This document shows positions 1-5,325 of a DNA stretch of 11,050 nucleotides, piece by piece. The stretch spans positions 1 through 11,050 of the forward strand of contig JAFQUW010000136.1 in the NCBI GenBank assembly GCA_017408325.1, read 5' to 3'. The position numbers and the translations under genes are program-made. A model generated the notes under the pieces. The model had not been told where the DNA came from. It made no database searches and saw only the letters and a list, made by a program, of their open reading frames with translations. Source of the DNA: Clostridia bacterium. Lineage in GTDB: Bacteria; Bacillota; Clostridia; Oscillospirales; SIG627. Position 1 is the stretch's first letter, and the number at the start of each line of letters is the position of its first letter.

Positions 1-755
1 AGCCAGAGCATCAAAAGGATGAGGGCGGCAAGCGAGCCGTAGAGGTAAGAGTAATTGGAAAAATTCGTAATGTAGATGGAAAAACCCGTGGAAAAGAGGA
101 TCCACCCTGCGGCGGTAAACAGCGCGCCGGGAAACTGGGCGCGCAAAGCGGAGAAGGGCTTTTTTGCGTTGGAACAGTAGAGAAGCAGAGCAAAGAGCGT
201 GATGAGGACGGCGGAGACGGTGTATTTTAACAAGGTGACGACGCTGCCCGCCGCATTCAGGAGGGGGAACGCACGAGAGAGCAGAGACCACAGTGCGTTT
301 CCGAAGACCAACACGATGAGCGTGGAGAGTACGGTGAGGATCAGAGCGAGGGTGAAGAAGAGCGAGCGCAGTCGTTCTTTGTAATAGATCGTCCCCGGCG
401 TGCGGAAGATGTGATGCAGTCCGCCGATGACCGAGTGCACGCCGCGTGAGGCACTCCACAGAAGCACGAGCGAGGAGAGGGAAATGATCGAGATGGCCTT
501 TTTCGAAAAGAGTTCGTCGAGGATGCCGGAAAGAAAAAGCTCCATATTCTCGGGCAGATAGAGATCGAGAACGGAAAACAGTTCTTCTTTCTGCAGGGGA
601 ATGACGAACTGCAAAAGCGTCACCAGAAGCATCAGAAGCGGCACGAAGGAGATGATGAGAAAGAAGGAGGCTTCTGCGGCATAGAGTCCGATGTGCTCGC
701 GCGCAATGCTTCTGACAAAGGCTTCTGCCGAGTCAAAAAACTTCTTTTTTCGCAC
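1..755 (-). CDS. YihY/BrkB-family inner membrane protein, 3' end missing
   Basis: This is the N-terminal 251 codons of a polytopic membrane protein of the YihY/UPF0761 (formerly BrkB) family; the rest lies beyond the left edge. The start is a GTG at 753-755, chosen because a near-perfect AAGGAGGTGA lies 7 bases upstream (AGGAGG at 763-768). Hydrophobic segments are visible at about residues 29-53, 86-100, 131-153, 166-184, 201-221 and 229-251. The family-typical stretch WSASRGVHSVIGGLHHIF, with a basic loop after it, lies at about 100-117. E. coli YihY is about 290 residues, so only a short C-terminal part should be missing. The molecular role of the family is not settled: BrkB was once linked to serum resistance, and the link to ribonuclease BN was a misassignment. 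It follows the 66-residue gene by 23 bases and is probably cotranscribed with it. Confidence 0.9.
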   Translation of the reverse strand, partial: MRKKKFFDSAEAFVRSIAREHIGLYAAEASFFLIISFVPLLMLLVTLLQFVIPLQKEELFSVLDLYLPENMELFLSGILDELFSKKAISIISLSSLVLLWSASRGVHSVIGGLHHIFRTPGTIYYKERLRSLFFTLALILTVLSTLIVLVFGNALWSLLSRAFPLLNAAGSVVTLLKYTVSAVLITLFALLLYCSNAKKPFSALRAQFPGALFTAAGWILFSTGFSIYITNFSNYSYLYGSLAALILLMLW

Positions 756-778
756 GTTCTCACCTCCTTGAATGCGGG

Positions 779-979
779 TTACGGTGTGTCTTCTTCGAGT
801 TTCAGAAAACACAGAGGGACGTGTCGGTCGATCGGCGAGAGAAGGGCGGAGTGCTCTCGGACGCTGAGTACCGTGCACCGAGTGAAGATCAGACGGCGCG
901 GGATGCTCGTTCCGTCCGTATAGCACGCCCCCGGCTGAAGGCGGACACGCGCCCCCGGTTTGAAGGGCATATTTTTCAT
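779..979 (-). CDS. Small SH3-like domain protein (66 aa), function unknown
   Basis: I see a 66-residue protein with no signal peptide or membrane segment. The start ATG (977-979) is preceded by AAGGAG nine bases upstream. The pattern GARVRLQPGACYTDGTSIP (about residues 9-27), then alternating hydrophobic strands (LIFTRCTVLSV, then SALLSP), resembles the small beta-barrel SH3-like modules at the C-terminus of clostridial and phage cell-wall hydrolases. Here the module stands alone. It ends 23 bases before the YihY-family gene on the same strand, and that gap holds the downstream Shine-Dalgarno, so the two probably form an operon. Cell-wall or surface contact is only a guess from the domain look; an RNA- or protein-binding KOW/SH3 fold is equally possible. 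Good start signals and tight spacing support a real gene, while opposite-strand frames here lack such signals. Confidence 0.7.
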   Translation of the reverse strand: MKNMPFKPGARVRLQPGACYTDGTSIPRRLIFTRCTVLSVREHSALLSPIDRHVPLCFLKLEEDTP

Positions 980-981
980 AG

Positions 982-1017
982 ACTGACACTCCTTTTTCTT
1001 AAACTTCCCGTGTCAGT
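982..1017. repeat. Perfect 8-base inverted repeat upstream of the SH3-like gene
   Basis: ACTGACAC at 982-989 is the exact reverse complement of GTGTCAGT at 1010-1017, with 20 bases between. On the minus strand the right-hand arm overlaps the candidate -10 hexamer, and the Shine-Dalgarno AAGGA of the 66-residue gene lies in the loop with its last G in the stem. It could be an operator, or a hairpin masking the ribosome site if transcription starts further upstream. Chance occurrence cannot be excluded. Confidence 0.5.
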
Positions 1018-1044
1018 ATATGACGAATGGAAAAAATCTTTACA
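1015..1044 (-). promoter_or_regulatory. Candidate minus-strand promoter for the SH3-like/YihY operon
   Basis: On the minus strand the -10 is TATACT (1015-1020) and an 18-base spacer leads back to TGTAAA (1039-1044) as a weak -35 (three of six consensus matches). That -35 is exactly the complement of the TTTACA used by the divergent asnA promoter, so the two polymerase sites would overlap. The -10 is convincing; the -35 is poor. Confidence 0.45.
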
Positions 1045-1067
1045 CTCCGCACCGTTTGTGGTATAAT
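1039..1067 (+). promoter_or_regulatory. Sigma-A-type promoter of asnA with extended -10
   Basis: TTTACA (1039-1044), a spacer of exactly 17 bases, and TATAAT (1062-1067) preceded by TGG give an almost consensus promoter with an extended -10. Transcription should start near 1074, leaving a leader of under 30 bases. That is too short for a T-box or riboswitch. The Shine-Dalgarno GAGGT (1089-1093) could fold into a small 4-base-pair hairpin (TACC 1081-1084 with GGTA 1091-1094). Confidence 0.88.
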
Positions 1068-1101
1068 AGGCGTGACAAATTACCGTGTGAGGTAGAACAT
1101 T

Positions 1102-2115
1102 ATGAGTCAAACCCGTTTTCCCGAGGGCTACGAGCCGCAGGGAGGCCTGTCGCTGTTTGAAACGCAGGCGGCGATCAGCTTCGTCAAAGACACCTTTGAG
1201 AAGCATCTGTGCGACGCGTTGAGCCTGACGCGCGTTTCCGCGCCGCTCTTCGTGGAGTGCAATACGGGCTTAAACGACGACTTAAACGGCGTGGAACGCG
1301 CGGTGCGCTTTGACATCCGTGCGGCGGGAAAAGACGCCGAGGTCGTGCATTCTCTGGCGAAGTGGAAGAGGGAAGCGCTCTGGCGCTACGGCTTCCCCGT
1401 CGGACAGGGACTTTATACGGACATGAACGCCATCCGCCGCGATGAGGATCTGGATAACCTGCACTCCGTGTACGTCGACCAGTGGGACTGGGAGAAGATC
1501 CTGCCGGAAAACGCACGCACGGAAGAATATTTGGAAAAAACCGTCAGCCTCATCTGCGAGGCGGTGTATCAGACGCATCTTGCGCTCAAGGCGCGCCATC
1601 CCCAGATCCCGACGCAACTGACGCGCGAGGTCACCTTCGTCACAAGTGAGGAACTTTGCCGCCGTTATCCGGATCTTTCGCCGAAGGAACGTGAGAATAG
1701 TGTTTGCCGGGAACATAAGACCGTATTCATCCGCGGCATCGGCCACGTCCTCTCCGACGGAAAGCCGCACGACGGACGCGCCCCCGACTATGACGACTGG
1801 AACTTAAACGGCGACCTTTTGTATTGGTTTGAGCCGCTTCAGTGCGCGCTGGAGATCTCCTCGATGGGCATCCGCGTCAATGCGGACAGTATGCGTGCCC
1901 AGCTCGTGCTCGCCGATCGCGAGGATCGCGCCGAATTGCCCTTCCACACCCGCGTGCTCGACGGCACCCTGCCCGACACGATGGGCGGCGGCATCGGACA
2001 GAGCCGACTCTGTATGCTCCTCATGAACAAGGCGCACGTCGGCGAGGTGCAGTCCTCCGTCTGGGACGATGAGACGATCGCCGCGGCAAACGCCGCAGGC
2101 GTCACTCTGCTCTGA
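1102..2115 (+). CDS. asnA: Aspartate-ammonia ligase (ammonia-dependent asparagine synthetase)
   Basis: AsnA makes asparagine from aspartate, ammonia and ATP through a beta-aspartyl-AMP intermediate in the cytoplasm. It has a class II aminoacyl-tRNA-synthetase-like catalytic fold. The 337 residues match the family's usual length (E. coli AsnA is 330). Diagnostic stretches are LNGVERAVRFDI (61-72), VVHSLAKWKR (81-90), AIRRDEDLDNLHSVYVDQWD (110-129), RAPDYDDWNLNGD (226-238), EISSMGIRVNAD (251-262) and GIGQSRLCM (298-306), the last carrying the motif-3 arginine R302. All look intact. The ATG at 1102 has GAGGT eight bases upstream, and the start fits the family N-terminus. The gene is transcribed from the strong promoter at 1039-1067 and closed by a terminator at 2136, so it is probably monocistronic with partial read-through into the lipoprotein gene. 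Confidence 0.97.
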   Translation: MSQTRFPEGYEPQGGLSLFETQAAISFVKDTFEKHLCDALSLTRVSAPLFVECNTGLNDDLNGVERAVRFDIRAAGKDAEVVHSLAKWKREALWRYGFPVGQGLYTDMNAIRRDEDLDNLHSVYVDQWDWEKILPENARTEEYLEKTVSLICEAVYQTHLALKARHPQIPTQLTREVTFVTSEELCRRYPDLSPKERENSVCREHKTVFIRGIGHVLSDGKPHDGRAPDYDDWNLNGDLLYWFEPLQCALEISSMGIRVNADSMRAQLVLADREDRAELPFHTRVLDGTLPDTMGGGIGQSRLCMLLMNKAHVGEVQSSVWDDETIAAANAAGVTLL

Positions 2116-2135
2116 TTTACCTTAAAAAGGAAATG

Positions 2136-2166
2136 CGGCCTTTCCTGTTTGCAAAGGCCGTTTTTT
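2136..2166 (+). terminator. Intrinsic terminator after asnA
   Basis: CGGCCTTT (2136-2143) pairs perfectly with AAAGGCCG (2153-2160) around a 9-base loop and is followed by six T residues (2161-2166). A weaker alternative stem, GGAAA (2129-2133) with TTTCC (2141-2145), would use part of the left arm and exclude the terminator; I would not build on it. The terminator lies only 45 bases before the next start codon. Confidence 0.92.
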
Positions 2167-2210
2167 GCTCCATACAAAAAACGTGTCATACAAGAAAGGA
2201 GAAATGCCCC

Positions 2211-3173
2211 ATGAAACGCGCCGCCCTTTTTGCCCTGTCCCTTTGTTTGATCCTGTCCTGTTTTCTCTTTTCTTGCACACGAACACAACCGTCACCCGAG
2301 GGAGGACAGACACAAACGTCCGCGCCGGAGGTCTCGAACCCTGCGTCCGAACAAGCGGAAGAGACGGAAAAAGAGGTCGTCTTTTCCGAGGCGGAGCAAG
2401 ACGATCGCTATCTCTTTTTGCAACTCTTTTTAAACCGTGACGTGGACGGTCTTTGCGATTTCCTTCGTCCGACGGACCGATCTTTGTGGGAGAACGGCGA
2501 GGAACGTTATGAAGAACTTCTCGCTCCGCTTGAAACGCTGAAATTCGCTGATTACAAGGTGGAAAAAGTGGCTGACAACTACGGAAGAGAGCTGCTGGAT
2601 TTCTCTTTTGAGGTCCAGGAAAGCGAGTGGGATCTGTTTGAGATCGGCGAGTATCGTTACACGGTGGACGTGGGAATGATGTCCCGCGTCTGGTGGGATC
2701 AAAAGACTCCTGAGAGACCGAAAGTCGACGACGCGCTCTATCCCTTGTTTGACGCCTGCACCAACTTCTGCTGGGACGAGACTGCGCTCGACGAGATCGA
2801 GGATTGGGAGGAAGTCTTCATTTTGGAGAGTGCCATCGATCCCGAAACGCCTTATTCCCGTGAGGAGATCGAGCGACGTGCGTCCGGTCTCTTCGGCCGT
2901 GACCTTTCGCTTTCTCTTGAGTTTTTGCAAGAGACCGACGGACTCTACGTGATGGGCGGTCACGGAGGAACCAATACCTCGCATACGGTCCTTGACGTCA
3001 AGGAGGAGGGCGACACCACACAGGTGCTCGTGCGCTTTTTCGCGGAGGATACGCGCCTGGTCGAATCTCACCTCGTGCGCTACCGCTTCGTCAAGGGGGA
3101 AGACGGTTTTTCGCTTGCGGACGCAGAGCAGCTGGAAAAAGGGGAACTTGACCCCTACAGATGGACGATCTGA
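2211..3173 (+). CDS. Predicted lipoprotein (320 aa), no recognised family
   Basis: The start is the ATG at 2211, with AAAGGAG nine bases upstream. An earlier in-frame ATG at 2133 lies inside the terminator of asnA and lacks a ribosome site. The N-terminus is a short lipoprotein signal: basic MKR, a hydrophobic core, then a lipobox LFSC with the acceptor Cys at residue 22 (Phe at -2 is slightly unusual). Residues 23-60 are a Ser/Thr/Pro/Glu-rich linker, so the mature protein should be tethered to the outer face of the membrane. The rest is a strongly acidic, Trp/Tyr-rich globular domain. It contains alternating strands (YKVEKVADNY, LDFSFEVQE, YRYTVDVGM) and a late glycine-rich turn, VMGGHGGTNTSHTV, near 250. 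I do not recognise a family and assign no function. No convincing own promoter is visible, so it may depend on read-through from asnA. Confidence 0.88.
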   Translation: MKRAALFALSLCLILSCFLFSCTRTQPSPEGGQTQTSAPEVSNPASEQAEETEKEVVFSEAEQDDRYLFLQLFLNRDVDGLCDFLRPTDRSLWENGEERYEELLAPLETLKFADYKVEKVADNYGRELLDFSFEVQESEWDLFEIGEYRYTVDVGMMSRVWWDQKTPERPKVDDALYPLFDACTNFCWDETALDEIEDWEEVFILESAIDPETPYSREEIERRASGLFGRDLSLSLEFLQETDGLYVMGGHGGTNTSHTVLDVKEEGDTTQVLVRFFAEDTRLVESHLVRYRFVKGEDGFSLADAEQLEKGELDPYRWTI

Positions 3174-3232
3174 TTTTTTGAATGACTCTTCTTCTTTCGG
3201 TGAACAATAAACAAAAACGCCGGAGGAATGAA

Positions 3233-3439
3233 ATGGATTCAAAGTATAACATTCACTATACCACGCGCGACCGACTCCTGCGCGCTTGGGAAGAGGCGAT
3301 GGATCTGGTGCGGAAGCTGGAGATCTGGTCTCGGGAAACAGAGGACAAAGAAGTGGCAAAGACCTTTGCCGCCTTTGCCGAGGATGAGGCACTCGTCGCC
3401 GCCAAACTCTTTGAACTTTTGAGCGAAAGAGACGCATAA
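3233..3439 (+). CDS. Small charged helical protein (68 aa), unknown function
   Basis: The start is ATG 3233, with GGAGG (3222-3226) six bases upstream; this fits better than the in-frame ATG at 3182, which lacks a ribosome site. The 68 residues are rich in Glu, Ala, Leu and Lys/Arg, with no signal or membrane segment. Two probable amphipathic helices are visible: about residues 11-33 (RDRLLRAWEEAMDLVRKLEIW) and about 36-66 (KEVAKTFAAFAEDEALVAAKLFELL). The Glu/Asp-rich hairpin faintly recalls one half of a four-helix ferritin-like bundle. The EXXH metal motif is absent, so I do not call it one. It lies 59 bases after the lipoprotein gene with no terminator between, so the two are probably cotranscribed. 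Transcription ends at the hairpin that starts two bases after the stop codon. Confidence 0.75.
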   Translation: MDSKYNIHYTTRDRLLRAWEEAMDLVRKLEIWSRETEDKEVAKTFAAFAEDEALVAAKLFELLSERDA

Positions 3440-3440
3440 G

Positions 3441-3467
3441 AAAAAGACCACCGAAAGGTGGTCTTTT
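3441..3467. terminator. Bidirectional intrinsic terminator between convergent genes
   Basis: An 11-base-pair perfect stem, AAAAGACCACC (3442-3452) with GGTGGTCTTTT (3457-3467), closes on a GAAA tetraloop. Its A-rich left side and T-rich right side make it work in both directions: for the plus-strand small gene ending at 3439 and for the minus-strand citrate synthase ending at 3471. It fills almost the whole 31-base gap. Confidence 0.92.
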
Positions 3468-3470
3468 CGT

Positions 3471-4823
3471 TTAGCGTTGATCGAGCGGCACGTAATCGCG
3501 GTGCTCCATCACCGCGCGGTAGGCGGGGCGGATGATCTTGCCGCTGTTTGCAAGCTCCTCCAGACGGTGCGCGCTCCAGCCTGCGATGCGCGCAATGGCA
3601 AACACGGGGGTGAACAGCTCGCGCGGCAATCCGAGCAGATGATAGACGAAGCCGGAGTAGAAGTCGACGTTTGCGGAAACGCCCTTGTAGATGCGGCGCT
3701 TTTCGCGGATGACCTCGGGGGCGATGCGTTCGATGCGCGCGTAGAGGGCGTATTCCTTTTGTGCGCCCTTTTCTCCGGCGAGCTTGTCGACGAACGATCG
3801 AAGGATCGTGGCGCGGGGATCGGAGAGGGAATAGACTGCGTGGCCCATTCCGTAGATGAGACCGGCACGGTCAAAGACCTTTTTGTCGAGCATATCGGAC
3901 AGATAATGCGCGATCTCTTCCTCGTCTTCCCAGTCGGAGAGGTTTTCCTTGATGTTTTCAAACATTGCCACGACCTTGCAGTTGGCGCCGCCGTGACGCG
4001 GACCCTTGAGACTGCCCAGGGAGGCGGCCATGGAGGAATAGGTGTCCGTTCCGGACGAGGTGACGACGTGGGTGGTGAAGGTGGAATTGTTGCCGCCGCC
4101 GTGCTCTGCGTGAAGCGTCAGACAGAGGTCGAGCACCTTTGCTTCCAGAGGAGTGTACCGGTTGTCGGGGCGAAGCAGATACAGAATGTTTTCTGCCGTG
4201 GATAGGTCCTTTTGCGGAGCGTGGTTGAAAAGCGACTGCCCGCCGTGGTAGTGCTGGGAGGACAGATAACTGTAAACGGACAGAAGCGGAAACTGTGCAA
4301 TGAGCTGCAGACATTGACGCAGGACGTTGTAGATCGAGGTGTCGTCGGGCGTCTCGTCGTAGGAATAGAGCGTGAGTACGCTTCGTGCCAGCGAGTTCAT
4401 CATGTCGGGGCTCGGAGCCTTCATGATGACGTCGCGCACGAAACTGTTGGGCAGAGAGCGGTAGTAGCCGAGCAGAGATGCAAAGGAGTCCAGCTCCTCG
4501 CGGCGCGGCAGCTCCCCGAAGAGCAAAAGATACACGGCTTCTTCGAAGCTGAAGCGTCCGTCCTTCATCGCTCCGCCGACGATGTCTTCGATGCGGATGC
4601 CGCGATAGTACAGTCTGCCGTCACAGCTTTCGCCTTCGGGTGTGGACGCAATGATGTCGGAAACTTCCGTCAGGCCGGCGAGGACGCCTTTTCCGTTTAA
4701 GTCGCGCAGACCTCGCTTGACGTCGAGCGCGGTATAGAGTTCGGGGTCGATGCGGTCGTTTTGCAGGATCTTTTCGCAGAGCCCGTCGAGTTCGGGCCGA
4801 TTGACGTTGTAGGTAGCGGACAA
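3471..4823 (-). CDS. gltA: Citrate synthase
   Basis: This enzyme condenses oxaloacetate and acetyl-CoA to citrate. The catalytic set is complete: H277 in GPRHGGAN, H328 in GMGHAVY and D387 in NVDFYSG. The oxaloacetate-binding LHAEHGGGNNSTFTTH lies at 237-252, with H241 matching the substrate histidine of the pig enzyme. The 450 residues include a roughly 45-residue N-terminal segment before GLTEVSDI, ending in RGLRDLNGKGVLAGLT, the arrangement I associate with clostridial citrate synthases. The start is TTG (4821-4823) with GGAGGT five bases upstream; no better ATG is nearby. It stands alone, with no aconitase or isocitrate dehydrogenase gene in the window. It probably feeds 2-oxoglutarate and glutamate synthesis, since many anaerobes lack a full cycle. 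A 2-methylcitrate synthase activity cannot be excluded from sequence. Confidence 0.95.
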   Translation of the reverse strand: MSATYNVNRPELDGLCEKILQNDRIDPELYTALDVKRGLRDLNGKGVLAGLTEVSDIIASTPEGESCDGRLYYRGIRIEDIVGGAMKDGRFSFEEAVYLLLFGELPRREELDSFASLLGYYRSLPNSFVRDVIMKAPSPDMMNSLARSVLTLYSYDETPDDTSIYNVLRQCLQLIAQFPLLSVYSYLSSQHYHGGQSLFNHAPQKDLSTAENILYLLRPDNRYTPLEAKVLDLCLTLHAEHGGGNNSTFTTHVVTSSGTDTYSSMAASLGSLKGPRHGGANCKVVAMFENIKENLSDWEDEEEIAHYLSDMLDKKVFDRAGLIYGMGHAVYSLSDPRATILRSFVDKLAGEKGAQKEYALYARIERIAPEVIREKRRIYKGVSANVDFYSGFVYHLLGLPRELFTPVFAIARIAGWSAHRLEELANSGKIIRPAYRAVMEHRDYVPLDQR

Positions 4824-4855
4824 GGTGTACCTCCGATCGTTTTTTGTTTGATTTT

Positions 4856-4884
4856 ATTATAGAGGGAAAATGTGAAGAAGTAAA
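4856..4884 (-). promoter_or_regulatory. Promoter of citrate synthase
   Basis: On the minus strand TTTACT (4879-4884), a 17-base spacer and a perfect TATAAT (4856-4861) precede the TTG start. Transcription should begin near 4849, giving a leader of about 25 bases. No TG extension is present, unlike the other promoters in this window. Confidence 0.82.
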
Positions 4885-4916
4885 GAACGGACGGTAAAAA
4901 ATGCTGTTTGAACGCG

Positions 4917-4953
4917 GAGTTTTTTCGAAGAGGGAAGAATTTTCAAAAAACTC
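4917..4953. repeat. 9-base inverted repeat abutting the rpmE promoter
   Basis: GAGTTTTTT (4917-4925) is the exact reverse complement of AAAAAACTC (4945-4953), with 19 bases between. A further three A-T or G-T matches are possible inside after one mismatch. The right arm ends on the base before the rpmE -35 hexamer (4954). The A-tracts could also act as an UP element. No known operator consensus is recognised. Confidence 0.55.
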
Positions 4954-4982
4954 TTGCTTTTTCTGTTTTTGTGTGATATACT
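4954..4982 (+). promoter_or_regulatory. Promoter of rpmE with extended -10
   Basis: TTGCTT (4954-4959), a 17-base T-rich spacer and TATACT (4977-4982) preceded by TGA form a good promoter with an extended -10. The start should be near 4989, about 30 bases before the rpmE start codon. Confidence 0.82.
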
Positions 4983-5020
4983 TTTCGGGTATCTAGAGAA
5001 TACGAAGAGGAGAAAGAATT

Positions 5021-5221
5021 ATGAAAAGCGGAATTCATCCCGAATACAAAGACACCGTGATCGTTTGCGCTTGCGGTGCTGAATATCCGACCCGTTCCAC
5101 CAAGCAGGATCTGCACATTGACATTTGCGCCAAGTGCCATCCCTTCTTCACCGGCAAACAGAAGTTTGTGGATGCCGGCGGCCGCGTGGACAAGTTCAAG
5201 AAACGCTTCAACCGTGCGTAA
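5021..5221 (+). CDS. rpmE: Ribosomal protein bL31, zinc-binding form
   Basis: bL31 bridges the large and small ribosomal subunits. The 66-residue product has the family's MKSGIHPEY start and four cysteines, C16-x-C18 and C36-x-x-C39, which make the zinc-binding (C+) type. The end, GRVDKFKKRF, is also typical. ATG 5021 has AGGAG eight bases upstream. It has its own promoter (4954-4982) and its own terminator (5270-5301), so it is expressed as a single gene. In bacteria with both types, the zinc-free paralogue is induced by zinc shortage; none is seen here. Confidence 0.97.
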   Translation: MKSGIHPEYKDTVIVCACGAEYPTRSTKQDLHIDICAKCHPFFTGKQKFVDAGGRVDKFKKRFNRA

Positions 5222-5269
5222 GGTTTGCGCGGTGCTCTCTTGATCACCGAAGCGGTTTGACAATCGGAC

Positions 5270-5301
5270 AAAAAGCGGTACCGGTCGGTGCCGCTTTTTT
5301 T
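5270..5301 (+). terminator. Intrinsic terminator after rpmE
   Basis: AAAAGCGGTACC (5271-5282) pairs with GGTGCCGCTTTT (5287-5298), with one G-T pair, around a GGTC loop and is followed by more T residues up to 5301. A smaller stem, CGGTG (5230-5234) with CACCG (5245-5249), lies upstream. The terminator ends 24 bases before the hflX start. Confidence 0.9.
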
Positions 5302-5325
5302 CAATTCATTGCACGAGTCAGGCTT

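Noticed and set aside
1068..1101. Asparagine T-box or other riboswitch ahead of asnA
   Set aside because: The predicted leader is under 30 bases, far too short for a T-box; no specifier loop or T-box sequence is present.
2133..2210. Longer N-terminus for the lipoprotein from an ATG at 2133
   Set aside because: That ATG lies at the terminator's left arm, has no ribosome site, and the extension would put 26 non-signal residues before a perfect lipoprotein signal peptide.
2430..3437. Long minus-strand open frame opposite the lipoprotein and small gene
   Set aside because: It lacks a ribosome site, runs through both plus-strand genes, and its composition is what antisense of GC-rich coding sequence gives.
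3233..3439. Calling the 68-residue protein a ferritin-like or rubrerythrin fragment
   Set aside because: The helical, acidic look is suggestive, but no EXXH metal motif or second helix pair is present.
3477..4205. 242-codon plus-strand frame opposite citrate synthase
   Set aside because: It begins inside the 3' end of the citrate synthase gene, has no ribosome site, and the opposite strand encodes complete catalytic motifs.
5230..5249. Small hairpin CGGTG/CACCG after rpmE as a separate terminator
   Set aside because: It has only five base pairs, a 10-base loop and no T-tract; the strong terminator follows 20 bases later.
5125..5325. HflX reading frame extended 67 residues into rpmE
   Set aside because: The extension is rpmE and the terminator read in another frame, is Cys/Arg-rich and unlike HflX; the ATG at 5326 gives a family-sized protein.
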